Assembly (NCBI GenBank): GCA_945952425.1
Contig: CAMFIX010000070.1
Location: 1 to 9,925 of the forward strand
Reading direction: 5' to 3'
Source of the DNA: an uncultured Pseudorhodobacter sp.
GTDB lineage: Bacteria; Pseudomonadota; Alphaproteobacteria; Rhodobacterales; Rhodobacteraceae
DNA: 9,925 nucleotides
Positions 1 through 6,798 of the stretch are shown here, one piece after another (the stretch's first letter is position 1; each line of letters begins with the position of its first letter). The notes beneath the pieces are model-generated. The model was not told where the DNA came from. It saw only the letters and a program-made list of their open reading frames with translations, and did not search any database. The position numbers were made by a program, and so were the translations under genes.

Positions 1-15
1 ATCAACTTAGTAGAT
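1..15. promoter_or_regulatory. Candidate operator: 15-bp imperfect palindrome upstream of the operon
   Basis: The first 15 bases read ATCAACTTAGTAGAT. The two 7-base arms around the central T match as reverse complements at six of seven positions (ATCnACT / AGTnGAT). It lies 26 bases before the first start codon, in the only AT-rich stretch of an otherwise very GC-rich window, where a repressor or activator site would be expected. The binding protein is unknown. The site is at the window edge, so its full extent and any -35/-10 elements cannot be judged. Confidence 0.4.
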
Positions 16-29
16 ATTACGGCCAGCCT

Positions 30-35
30 GGAAGG
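30..35 (+). promoter_or_regulatory. Ribosome binding site for the first monooxygenase
   Basis: GGAAGG lies five bases before the ATG at 41. It is a good Shine-Dalgarno match and supports that ATG as the true start. Confidence 0.7.
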
Positions 36-40
36 TTCCC

Positions 41-1006
41 ATGTCTTACGTCATCTCGCTTCTCGACAAGAGCCCCGTCGCCACGACGGCGGCCGAGGCG
101 CTGCAGACCTCGATCGCCTTCGCCAAGGCGGCCGAGCGTCTGGGCTATCACCGGCTTTGGCTGGCCGAACACCACGGCGTGCCGCAGCTGGCCTCCTCCG
201 CGCCCGAGATACTCGCGGCCCATCTGCTGGCGGTGACGAAGCGCATCCGGATCGGGACGGGGGGCGTGCTCTTGCAGCATTACAGCCCCTACAAGGTGGC
301 GGAGGTCTTCGGGACGCTGGCCGCGCTTGCCCCGGGTCGGGTCGACCTGGGCATCGGCAAGGCGCCGGGGGGAATGCCGCACGGCACGCGGGCGCTGCAG
401 TCCGAACATGGTCCCCGCCGCGACTTTGCGACGAAACTTCAAGAGCTTGACCACTTCCTGAAGGGCACGCTGCCCGAGGGTCACGCGCTGAACGGCGCGC
501 TTGTTCAGCCGCAGGGCGAGGTTCAGCCCTTCCTCCTCGGCGCCTCGCCCGACAGCGCGGCGCTGGCCCGCAGGCTGGGTTGGCACTTCACCTATGCGGG
601 CCAGCACGACGGCGACCCCGAGGCCATCGCCCGCGCCATCGCCGCCTATGGCGCGCCCCCCTCGCTGGCCTTGGCCGCCGTCATCGCGCCCACCCGCGCC
701 GAGGCCGAGGGCGCCGATCACACCATCGTCAAGGTCACCCTGGCCGATGGCACCGCCGTCAACCTGCCCAACGAAGAGGCCGCCGCCGAATTCGCCCGCC
801 AGTCGGGCGGCCAAAGCTACACCGTCCAGCCGCGCAAGCCCTCGGTCCTCGCGGGCACCGGCGAGGATGTGCGCGCCGCTCTGGACGACCTCCACCGCCG
901 CTATGGCATCACAGAATTCATCCTCGACATCCCCACCGCCGAGCCCAAGGCCCGCCTGCTTGGCCTTGAACTTCTCGCCGAGGCGGGCCTGCGCCGCGCC
1001 GCCTGA
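41..1006 (+). CDS. LLM-class flavin-dependent monooxygenase, YtmO/MsnO8-like
   Basis: This 321-residue protein belongs to the bacterial luciferase-like (LLM) superfamily, single-domain TIM barrels that use reduced FMN and O2. The N-terminal LLDKSP (7-12), the stretch GYHRLWLAEHHG (35-46), the strand/helix block IRIGTGGVLLQHYSP (69-83) with the following KVAEVF, and PGRVDLGIGKAPGG (98-111) are the hallmarks of the MsnO8/YtmO subgroup. FLLGASPDS (164-172) begins the second half of the barrel. Length is normal for the family (about 320-340). It is the first gene after the AT-rich leader and ends 11 bases before the next monooxygenase, so it probably opens the operon. In Bacillus subtilis the YtmO relative sits in a sulfur-compound operon with an NtaA-type monooxygenase, an acetyltransferase, an M20 deacylase and an amino acid ABC importer, all of which also occur here. 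Substrate is not deducible from sequence. Family call is sure; subgroup call is likely. Confidence 0.88.
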   Translation: MSYVISLLDKSPVATTAAEALQTSIAFAKAAERLGYHRLWLAEHHGVPQLASSAPEILAAHLLAVTKRIRIGTGGVLLQHYSPYKVAEVFGTLAALAPGRVDLGIGKAPGGMPHGTRALQSEHGPRRDFATKLQELDHFLKGTLPEGHALNGALVQPQGEVQPFLLGASPDSAALARRLGWHFTYAGQHDGDPEAIARAIAAYGAPPSLALAAVIAPTRAEAEGADHTIVKVTLADGTAVNLPNEEAAAEFARQSGGQSYTVQPRKPSVLAGTGEDVRAALDDLHRRYGITEFILDIPTAEPKARLLGLELLAEAGLRRAA

Positions 1007-1011
1007 AAGGA
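1003..1011 (+). promoter_or_regulatory. Ribosome binding site CTGAAAGGA for the second monooxygenase
   Basis: CTGAAAGGA overlaps the TGA of the previous gene (1004-1006) and ends six bases before the ATG at 1018, which suggests coupled translation. The same nine bases recur as the binding site of the solute-binding protein and the rhodanese genes. Confidence 0.7.
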
Positions 1012-1017
1012 CATCCC

Positions 1018-2337
1018 ATGAGCAACATCCCCTTCGGCCTCATGCTGCACGGCCCTGGTGGCCACATGAACGCCTGGAAGCATCCGTCCAACCCCGCCGA
1101 TGCCTCGGTCAATATCGGCTTCCTGACCGAGATCGCGCGCAAGGCCGAGGCCAACGGCATCGCTTTCGCCTTCGTGGCCGATGGCCTTTTCATCAACGAA
1201 AAGTCGATCCCCCATTTCCTGAACCGCTTCGAGCCGCTGACCCTGCTGTCGGCTCTGGCCACGGCGACGACGAAGATCGGTTTGGCGGGGACGGTCTCGA
1301 CCTCCTACTCCGACCCGTTCACCGTGGCGCGGCAATTCGCCTCGCTGGACCTTCTGTCGGGCGGGCGCGCGGGGTGGAACGTGGTGACCTCGCCGCTGGA
1401 GGGGTCGGCGCGCAACTACTCCCGCGCCCATCCCGACCATGCTTTGCGCTATGAAATCGCGGATGAATATCTGGAGGTTACGCAGGGCCTTTGGGACAGC
1501 TGGGACGAGGGCGCGCTGGTGCGCGACCGCCGGACGGGGCAGTTCTTTGATCGCAACGGTCTGCATCCGATCCACCACAAGGGCCGTTTCTTCCAGGTGG
1601 AGGGCCCGCTGAACATCGGCCGCAGTCCCCAAGGTCAACCGGTGATCTTCCAGGCGGGCTCCTCGGGCCCGGGGATCGCGCTGGCCGGGAAATATGCCGA
1701 TGCGGTCTTCACCAATGTGGAGACGCTGGAGGAGGCGCGGGCCTTCACGACCAAGGTCAAGGACGCCGCCCAGGCCCATGGGCGGGGGCGGGGCGACGTC
1801 AAGATCTTCCCGGGGATTTCCCCCATCGTCGGCCGCACCCGCGCCGAGGCGCAAGCGAAATACGAGGCGATCAAGGCGCTGCTGACCATCGACGAGGCGC
1901 TGGCCTACCTTGGCCGCTTTTTCGATCACCATGATTTCAGCCAATACGACCTCGACGCGCCTTTCCCGGACCTCGGTGACATCGGCCGCAACTCCTTCCA
2001 GTCCACCACCGACCGGATCAAGGCCGAAGCGAAGGGGCGCACGCTGCGAGAGGTCGCCTTGGAGGTCGCAACCCCCCGTCCCACCTTCCTTGGCACCGGC
2101 GCCGAGGTGGCAGAGGAAATCATCCGCTGGATCGACGCCGGCGCCTCGGACGGGTTCATCCTGGGCTTTGCGGTGCAGGCCGAAGGCTTGGAGGACTTCA
2201 CCACCCTCGTCATCCCCGAACTCGTCGCCCGGGGGCGTTTCACCCCCGAGCTGACCGGCCAGACGCTGCGCGACCACCTTGGCCTGCCGTTTAAAACCAG
2301 CCGCCACCTGTTGGCCAAATCGCAGGCGGCGGAATGA
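1018..2337 (+). CDS. NtaA/SnaA/DszA-family FMN-dependent monooxygenase (YxeK/YtnJ-like)
   Basis: The 439-residue product is a two-component flavin monooxygenase of the nitrilotriacetate/pristinamycin/dibenzothiophene-sulfone group, which takes FMNH2 from a separate reductase. Diagnostic stretches are AFAFVAD (49-55), GTVSTSYSDPFTVARQFASLD (91-111), LSGGRAGWNVVTS (113-125), RYEIADEYLEVTQGLWDSW (144-162), GPLNIGRSPQGQPVIFQAG (196-214) and SDGFIL (377-382). Length is typical (430-460). This group includes YxeK and YtnJ of Bacillus, which cleave the C-S bond of N-acetylated S-substituted cysteines; the acetyltransferase and M20 deacylase just downstream make that the most likely role here. The stop codon overlaps the next start (ATGA at 2334-2337). 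No reductase is encoded in the window, so the flavin supplier must be elsewhere. Alternative roles in aminopolycarboxylate or other sulfur-compound oxidation cannot be ruled out. Confidence 0.9.
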   Translation: MSNIPFGLMLHGPGGHMNAWKHPSNPADASVNIGFLTEIARKAEANGIAFAFVADGLFINEKSIPHFLNRFEPLTLLSALATATTKIGLAGTVSTSYSDPFTVARQFASLDLLSGGRAGWNVVTSPLEGSARNYSRAHPDHALRYEIADEYLEVTQGLWDSWDEGALVRDRRTGQFFDRNGLHPIHHKGRFFQVEGPLNIGRSPQGQPVIFQAGSSGPGIALAGKYADAVFTNVETLEEARAFTTKVKDAAQAHGRGRGDVKIFPGISPIVGRTRAEAQAKYEAIKALLTIDEALAYLGRFFDHHDFSQYDLDAPFPDLGDIGRNSFQSTTDRIKAEAKGRTLREVALEVATPRPTFLGTGAEVAEEIIRWIDAGASDGFILGFAVQAEGLEDFTTLVIPELVARGRFTPELTGQTLRDHLGLPFKTSRHLLAKSQAAE

Positions 2338-3479
2338 CCTCACTGACCCCCACGCGGATCGACTTCACCGCCCTGCGCCAGGCGCTTCACCGCGCCCCGG
2401 AGCTGTCGGGCGCCGAGGTGAAGACGGCGGCCCTGATAGCCGACCTCCTGCGCGGTTGGGGCTACCAAGTGACCGAGCGTGTCGGCGGGCATGGCGTGGT
2501 GGGCACCCTGACGAAGGGCGCCTCCCCCCGGTCCATCGGCCTGCGCGCCGACATCGACGCGCTGCCGATCGCCGAGGCCACGGGCCTGCCTTTCGCCTCG
2601 CAAACCCCCGGTGTCATGCACGCCTGCGGGCATGACGGGCATACCGCCATACTGCTGGCCGCCGCCGAACGCCTCGCGCAGGAGCCTTTCGACGGCACCC
2701 TCACCCTGATCTTCCAGCCCGCCGAAGAGATCGGCGCGGGCGCCAAGGCGATGATCGCCGACGGGCTCTTCACCCGCTTCCCCATCGACGTCATTTACGG
2801 CCTGCACTCCTGGCCCGGCCTGCCGGAGGGCCACTGGGGCATCCTCCCCGGCCCCGTCATGGCGGGCGTGGACAAGATTGACCTGACCGTGCGCGGCAAG
2901 GGAGGCCACGGCGCCGCCCCGCATGAGACGGTGGACCCCATCGTCGCCATCTCCCACGCCATCGCCGCGCTGCAATCGGTGGTGGCGCGCAACATCGACC
3001 CGCAAGAGGCCGCCGTCGTCACCGTGGGCTCGATCCACGGCGGCGAGGCCTCCAACGTCATCCCCGAGACGGTCGAGGCCAAGCTGACGCTCCGCCATTT
3101 CAGCACCCAGACCCGCGACGTGCTGGAGGCCCGCGTGCCCGCCCTGCTGCGCGGCGTCATCGCGGGGTTCGGGGCCGAGGCCGATTTCACCTATCAACGC
3201 GGCTTCCCCCCGGTCCTCAACCACGCCGAGCCCGCCAAAAGGGCGCTGGCTGCCGCCCGCGCCATGGGCCAGCCGCTGATCGAAGGCTTCCGCCCCCGCA
3301 CCGCCTCGGAGGACTTCGCCTTCTACCTCGCCGAACGCCCCGGCGCCTTCCTGATCCTCGGCGCGGGTGAGGGCGCGCCGCTCCATTCCCCCCGCTTCGC
3401 CTTCAACGACGCGCTGATCGCACCCGCCGCCGCGCTTTGGACGCGGCTGGCGCTGGACCATCTGAAGGATACGCCATGA
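2334..3479 (+). CDS. M20-family N-acyl-amino-acid deacylase (amidohydrolase, SndA/YxeP/hippuricase-like)
   Basis: The 381-residue protein is a metal-dependent M20D amidohydrolase that removes an acyl group from the amino nitrogen of an amino acid. All expected metal ligands and catalytic residues are present: RADIDALP (71-78), HACGHDGHT (96-104) with Cys98 and His100, QPAEE (128-132) with catalytic Glu131 and Glu132, His158 in GLHSWP, and His351 in LHSPRF. The dimerisation-domain motif GKGGHGAAPH is at 188-197. There is no signal peptide, so it is cytoplasmic. It starts inside the stop codon of the monooxygenase gene and its own stop overlaps the acetyltransferase start (ATGA in both places), so the three are probably translated together. 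In the salvage pathway it would release cysteine from N-acetylcysteine as the last step. A hippurate or N-acetyl-amino-acid hydrolase with another substrate is the alternative. Confidence 0.9.
   Translation: MTSLTPTRIDFTALRQALHRAPELSGAEVKTAALIADLLRGWGYQVTERVGGHGVVGTLTKGASPRSIGLRADIDALPIAEATGLPFASQTPGVMHACGHDGHTAILLAAAERLAQEPFDGTLTLIFQPAEEIGAGAKAMIADGLFTRFPIDVIYGLHSWPGLPEGHWGILPGPVMAGVDKIDLTVRGKGGHGAAPHETVDPIVAISHAIAALQSVVARNIDPQEAAVVTVGSIHGGEASNVIPETVEAKLTLRHFSTQTRDVLEARVPALLRGVIAGFGAEADFTYQRGFPPVLNHAEPAKRALAAARAMGQPLIEGFRPRTASEDFAFYLAERPGAFLILGAGEGAPLHSPRFAFNDALIAPAAALWTRLALDHLKDTP
3464..3469 (+). promoter_or_regulatory. Ribosome binding site that fixes the acetyltransferase start
   Basis: GAAGGA lies six bases before the ATG at 3476. 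It argues for that start rather than the in-frame upstream ATG at 3437, which would lie well inside the M20 gene. Confidence 0.65.
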
Positions 3480-4096
3480 CCGACACCCTGATCCAAAGCC
3501 ACCCGCTCGCCCCCGAGGCGCAGCCGCTGGTCGAAGACCTGATCCGCGAATACGACGCCCGCTATGGCACCCGCTTCAACAAGGGCGGCGCGCGGGAGGA
3601 GCTGTATCGCTATCCTCCGCAAGATTTCGCCCCGCCGCGCGGGAATTTCCTTCTGATCCAAAGGGATGGCCGCACCATCGCGGGCGGCGCCTTCATGGCC
3701 TATGACGAGGACACCGCCGAGTTCAAGCGCATCTGGACCGACCCCGCCTTCCGCCGCCAGGGCCTGGCGAAGCGCATCGTCGAGGCGCTGGAGGATCAGG
3801 CCGCCGCCCAAGGCTATACCCGCGTCTACCTCACGACCGGCTTCCGCCAGCCCGAGGCCTCGACGCTTTACCTGACGCTGGGCTATCGGCCCCTCTTCGA
3901 CCCCAGCCTGGACCCCGAGCTTTACCTGGCGCTGCCCTTCGAGAAACATATTGGCGCGCTGAAGGGCAAGCCCGGCACCGCCCCCCTGCGCAAGCCCGGG
4001 CCGCCCCCCGAACTGGCCGCCGCGCTGGCCACGCCCGAGCTGGCGCCCGTGCCGCCCGGCTTCAGCCAGATCCGCTTTGGAGGCGCCCTGTCGTGA
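3476..4096 (+). CDS. GNAT-family N-acetyltransferase
   Basis: The 206-residue product carries a GNAT fold. Motif A is clear: KRIWTDPAFRRQGLAKRIVEALE spans 84-106, with the acetyl-CoA pyrophosphate loop RRQGLA at 93-98. A later strand (VYLTTG, 117-122) and ASTLYLTLGYRPL (128-140) match motif B. A proline/alanine-rich tail (about 160-206) extends past the domain and is unusual. Start chosen at 3476 because of the Shine-Dalgarno and the ATGA overlap with the M20 stop. Its stop overlaps the transporter's GTG start. In the Bacillus yxe and ytm operons the equivalent acetyltransferase (YxeL, YtmI) N-acetylates the imported S-substituted cysteine before C-S cleavage; the same job is inferred here from context. 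Antibiotic- or other amine-acetylating roles are possible from the fold alone. Confidence 0.85.
   Translation: MTDTLIQSHPLAPEAQPLVEDLIREYDARYGTRFNKGGAREELYRYPPQDFAPPRGNFLLIQRDGRTIAGGAFMAYDEDTAEFKRIWTDPAFRRQGLAKRIVEALEDQAAAQGYTRVYLTTGFRQPEASTLYLTLGYRPLFDPSLDPELYLALPFEKHIGALKGKPGTAPLRKPGPPPELAAALATPELAPVPPGFSQIRFGGALS
4079..4083 (+). promoter_or_regulatory. Ribosome binding site that supports a GTG start for the transporter gene
   Basis: GGAGG lies nine bases before the GTG at 4093, inside the end of the acetyltransferase gene. It supports the GTG, which overlaps the upstream TGA as GTGA. Confidence 0.65.
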
Positions 4097-5775
4097 CCGC
4101 CATTACCGATCCGATCCCGCAGGCGCAGGAGCCCGATTACCGCATCGTCCCCGCCCGCCATTGGGGGCGCCTGGCGGGAAGCGCCGTGGCGCTGGTCATT
4201 CTGGGCGCGCTGGCGCAATCGGTCATCACCAATCCGCGCTGGGGTTGGGATGTCTTCGCCAAGTGGTTCTTTGAACCGACCGTCCTCGCCGCCCTCGGCA
4301 CCACCCTGTCGCTGACGGCGCTTGGCGCGCTTTTCGGATTTGCGCTGGGGACGGTGCTGGCCTTGGCCCGGGTGTCGTCCTCGCCGCTGCTGGTGGCCCT
4401 CAGCTGGGGCTTCATCTGGCTGTTCCGCTCGATCCCGCTGGTCGTGCTGCTGCTCCTCATCAACAACCTCGGGTATCTTTACGCCAATATCTCCCTCGGC
4501 GTGCCCTTCACCGACCTCACCCTGTTTTCCTTCCCCACGACCCAGTCCATCACCCCCTATTTCGCCGCCGTCCTCGGCCTGACGCTCAACATGGGCGCCT
4601 TTTCGGCCGAGATCATCCGGGGCGGCATCCTGTCCGTCGATCAGGGCCAGCACGAGGCCGCCGCCGCCCTCGGCCTGCCCAAGGGCCAAGAGAGCCGCCG
4701 CATCATCCTGCCCCAGGCCATGCGCGCCATCCTGCCCACCGCCTTCAACGAGATCATCGGCTTGGCCAAGGGCACCTCGGTCGTCTACATCCTGGCGCTG
4801 CCCGAGCTGTTCTATACGATCCAGATCATCTATCGCCGCAACCTGGAAGTGATCCCGCTGCTGATGGTCGCGACCGCCTGGTATCTGGTGATCCTCTCGG
4901 TTCTCTCGCTGGCGCAATACCATATCGAGCGGTTCTTCTCGCGCGGGGCGCTGCGCAGCACGGCGGTGAAGACGCGCATCCGTCAGGCCGCCGCCTGGAC
5001 CGAGGCCCCTGCCAAGGGCGGCACGGTGGACATTCGCGGCGTCTGCAAAAGCTTCGGCGGCGTGCGGGTGCTGGACAATGTCTCGCTGCACCTGGCGCCG
5101 GGGTCAGTGACGGCGATCCTGGGGCCCTCGGGCTCGGGCAAATCGACTTTGCTCCGCACCATCAACCATCTGGAGCGCGCCGACCAGGGGCTGATCTCCA
5201 TCGACGGCGCCTTGGTCGGCTATCGTCAGGACGGCCGCACGCTTTACGAGCTGAAAGAGCCCGAAATCCGCGCCAAGCGCCGCGATGTCGGCATGGTCTT
5301 CCAAAACTTCAACCTCTTCCCGCATCTGACCGTGCTGGAGAACCTGACGCTCGCCCCCATGTCGCTGCGTGGCCTGCCCCGTGCCGAGGCCGAGGCGCTG
5401 GCCTTGGGGCTGTTGGCCCGCGTGGGCCTTGCCGACAAGGCCGACGCCTGGCCGCGGCAGCTGTCGGGCGGGCAGCAGCAGCGCGTGGCAATCGCCCGGG
5501 CCCTGGCGCTGAAACCCAAGGTGCTGCTCTTCGACGAACCCACCTCGGCGCTCGACCCCGAGCTGGTGGGCGAGGTGCTGGATGTCATCAAGACCCTCGC
5601 CCGCTCCGGCACCACCCTCGTCGTCGTCACCCATGAGATGGGCTTTGCCCGCGAAGTCGCCGATACGGTCGTCTTCATGGAACAGGGCCGCATCCTGGAA
5701 ACCGGCTCGCCCGAGAAGGTCTTCACCGCCCCCGATCACCCAAGGACCGCCGCCTTCCTGGCCAAAGTCCTCTAA
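4093..5775 (+). CDS. Fused permease and ATP-binding protein of a polar amino acid ABC importer
   Basis: One 560-residue protein joins two parts usually made separately. Residues 1-285 are a HisM/GlnP-type inner-membrane permease with about five or six hydrophobic segments (roughly 27-47, 66-92, 101-127, 155-177, 229-277) and an EAA coupling loop at 188-215 (EAAAALGLPKGQ then LPQAMRAILP). A linker of about 25 residues leads to a GlnQ/HisP-type ATPase (about 311-560) with Walker A GPSGSGKST (344-352), Q-loop Gln404 in VFQNFNLFPH, signature LSGGQQQR (457-464), Walker B VLLFDE (477-482), SALD (485-488) and switch His514 in VVTHEM. All ATPase residues are intact, so it should be active, probably as a homodimer since no second permease gene is present. 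Start is GTG. It is the last of four overlapping genes and is followed after 77 bases by its likely binding protein. The import substrate is inferred from neighbours as a sulfur-containing amino acid such as an S-substituted cysteine or cystine. Confidence 0.93.
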   Translation: MTAITDPIPQAQEPDYRIVPARHWGRLAGSAVALVILGALAQSVITNPRWGWDVFAKWFFEPTVLAALGTTLSLTALGALFGFALGTVLALARVSSSPLLVALSWGFIWLFRSIPLVVLLLLINNLGYLYANISLGVPFTDLTLFSFPTTQSITPYFAAVLGLTLNMGAFSAEIIRGGILSVDQGQHEAAAALGLPKGQESRRIILPQAMRAILPTAFNEIIGLAKGTSVVYILALPELFYTIQIIYRRNLEVIPLLMVATAWYLVILSVLSLAQYHIERFFSRGALRSTAVKTRIRQAAAWTEAPAKGGTVDIRGVCKSFGGVRVLDNVSLHLAPGSVTAILGPSGSGKSTLLRTINHLERADQGLISIDGALVGYRQDGRTLYELKEPEIRAKRRDVGMVFQNFNLFPHLTVLENLTLAPMSLRGLPRAEAEALALGLLARVGLADKADAWPRQLSGGQQQRVAIARALALKPKVLLFDEPTSALDPELVGEVLDVIKTLARSGTTLVVVTHEMGFAREVADTVVFMEQGRILETGSPEKVFTAPDHPRTAAFLAKVL

Positions 5776-5789
5776 CCCTCCTCCCCAAT

Positions 5790-5827
5790 CGCCTCCCCTT
5801 CCCCCCGCATCCCGCGGGCCGGAGGCG
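5790..5827 (+). repeat. Inverted repeat in the gap before the binding-protein gene
   Basis: CGCCTCC (5790-5796) and GGAGGCG (5821-5827) form a perfect 7-bp stem around a 24-base loop, which itself contains the palindrome CCCGCGGG (5811-5818). No T run follows, so it is not a standard intrinsic terminator. It sits in the largest gap of the operon (5776-5852) and may act as an mRNA-processing or stability element, or be a copy of a small GC-rich genomic repeat; neither is shown. Confidence 0.45.
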
Positions 5828-5833
5828 GCAACT

Positions 5834-5842
5834 CTGAAAGGA
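5834..5842 (+). promoter_or_regulatory. Ribosome binding site CTGAAAGGA for the binding-protein gene
   Basis: CTGAAAGGA ends ten bases before the ATG at 5853, immediately downstream of the inverted repeat. It supports this start, which also gives a proper signal peptide. Confidence 0.65.
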
Positions 5843-5852
5843 CCACCTTCCC

Positions 5853-6761
5853 ATGACCCTCCTCAAGGCCCTGGCCTTCAGCCTGCTGGCGCTGCCCGCC
5901 TTCGCAGCCGACCCCGACCTGTCGCCCGAACAGCCGAACCGCATCCGCGCCGAGAAGGTGCAGGCCGCCATCGACTTGATCCCCAAGGGTTACGCCTTCG
6001 TCACCCCGGGCAAGCTGACCGTCGCCACCACGCCCTGGCAACTCCCGTTCGGCGTCTATGCGACCGACAACAAGACCCCCGTCGGCGCCGAGCCCGACAT
6101 CGCCCAACTGGTCGCCGACAGCCTGGGGCTGCAGCTGGAAATCGTCGCCGTCGCCTGGCCGGATTGGCCTTTGGGCGTCGCCTCGGGCAAGTATGACGTG
6201 GTGATTTCCAACGTCACCGTCACCGAAGAGCGGAAAGAGAAGTTCGATTTCTCGACCTATCGCCAGGACTTGCTGGGCGTTTATGCGCCGAAGGACAGCA
6301 AGCTGGAAAAGATCGCCGAGCCCAAGGACATCGCGGGCCTGAAGATCATCGTGGGCTCGGGCACCAACCAGGAGCAGATCCTGCTGAAGTGGATCGAGGA
6401 AAACAAGGCGGCCGGCCTCGCGCCCACCGAACTGGTCTATTTCGACGACGAGGCCGCGCGCGACCTGGCGCTCTTCTCCGGCCGGGCGGATGCCTATTTC
6501 GGGCCGAACGCGGCCGAAGCCTACAAGAACACGCTGAAGAATGACCGCAAGCTCCTGGGCTCCTTCTCGGGCGGCTATCCGCAGACCGCCGAAATCGCGG
6601 TCGTCTCGCGCAAGGACAGCGGTCTGGCGGCGGCGGTCACGGCGGCGATCAACGGGCAGATCAAGGCGGGCAAATATGGCGATGTCCTGAACAAATGGGG
6701 CATCTCCTCCGAGGCGGTGACGGAGTCCAAGACCAACCCGCCCGGCCTGCCGAAGTCGTAA
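5853..6761 (+). CDS. Periplasmic solute-binding protein, family 3, of the amino acid ABC importer
   Basis: This 302-residue protein is exported: a Lys at 5, a hydrophobic core (6-15) and an AFA-A cleavage site after residue 18 form a Sec signal peptide without a lipobox. The mature protein matches the SBP_bac_3 (PF00497-type) fold: GKLTVATTPWQLPFGVY (53-69), PVGAEPDIAQLVADSLGL (76-93), a central block with YDVVISNVTVTEERKEKFDFS (114-134), AGLKIIVGSGTNQEQIL (161-177) and the C-terminal KYGDVLNKWGIS (274-285). This is the polar amino acid/opine-type pattern, including the common TEERKEKFDFS signature. It would capture ligand and deliver it to the upstream fused permease-ATPase. A strong intrinsic-type hairpin follows its stop within ten bases. 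The ligand is not predictable from sequence; neighbouring genes point to a sulfur-containing amino acid. Confidence 0.92.
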   Translation: MTLLKALAFSLLALPAFAADPDLSPEQPNRIRAEKVQAAIDLIPKGYAFVTPGKLTVATTPWQLPFGVYATDNKTPVGAEPDIAQLVADSLGLQLEIVAVAWPDWPLGVASGKYDVVISNVTVTEERKEKFDFSTYRQDLLGVYAPKDSKLEKIAEPKDIAGLKIIVGSGTNQEQILLKWIEENKAAGLAPTELVYFDDEAARDLALFSGRADAYFGPNAAEAYKNTLKNDRKLLGSFSGGYPQTAEIAVVSRKDSGLAAAVTAAINGQIKAGKYGDVLNKWGISSEAVTESKTNPPGLPKS

Positions 6762-6769
6762 CGAGTTGC

Positions 6770-6794
6770 GGGGGCCATAAACGGCCCCCCTTTT
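6770..6794 (+). terminator. Rho-independent-type terminator or attenuator after the binding-protein gene
   Basis: GGGGGCC (6770-6776) and GGCCCCC (6783-6789) form a perfect 7-bp all-GC stem with a six-base loop (ATAAAC), followed by one C and TTTT (6791-6794). It begins nine bases after the TAA of the binding-protein gene. The T run is short, so termination may be partial, letting the downstream monooxygenase and rhodanese be transcribed at a lower level. It ends only four bases before the next start codon. Confidence 0.75.
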
Positions 6795-6798
6795 CCCC

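Noticed and set aside
16..29. Possible -10 element in TAGATATTAC-like sequence of the leader
   Set aside because: No paired -35 can be placed because the window begins here; AT-richness alone is not enough.
901..2343. 480-residue open frame on the minus strand opposite the NtaA-type monooxygenase
   Set aside because: The translation is low-complexity (Gly, Arg, Gln rich) with no recognisable family, whereas the plus strand encodes a full conserved enzyme. It is a shadow frame of GC-rich coding DNA, as are similar long minus-strand frames at 17-895, 2340-3461, 3922-5091, 5772-6809 and 7184-8152.
3437..3475. Upstream ATG extending the acetyltransferase by 13 residues
   Set aside because: It lies inside the M20 gene without a clear binding site, while the ATG at 3476 has GAAGGA at proper spacing and a 4-base overlap typical of this operon.
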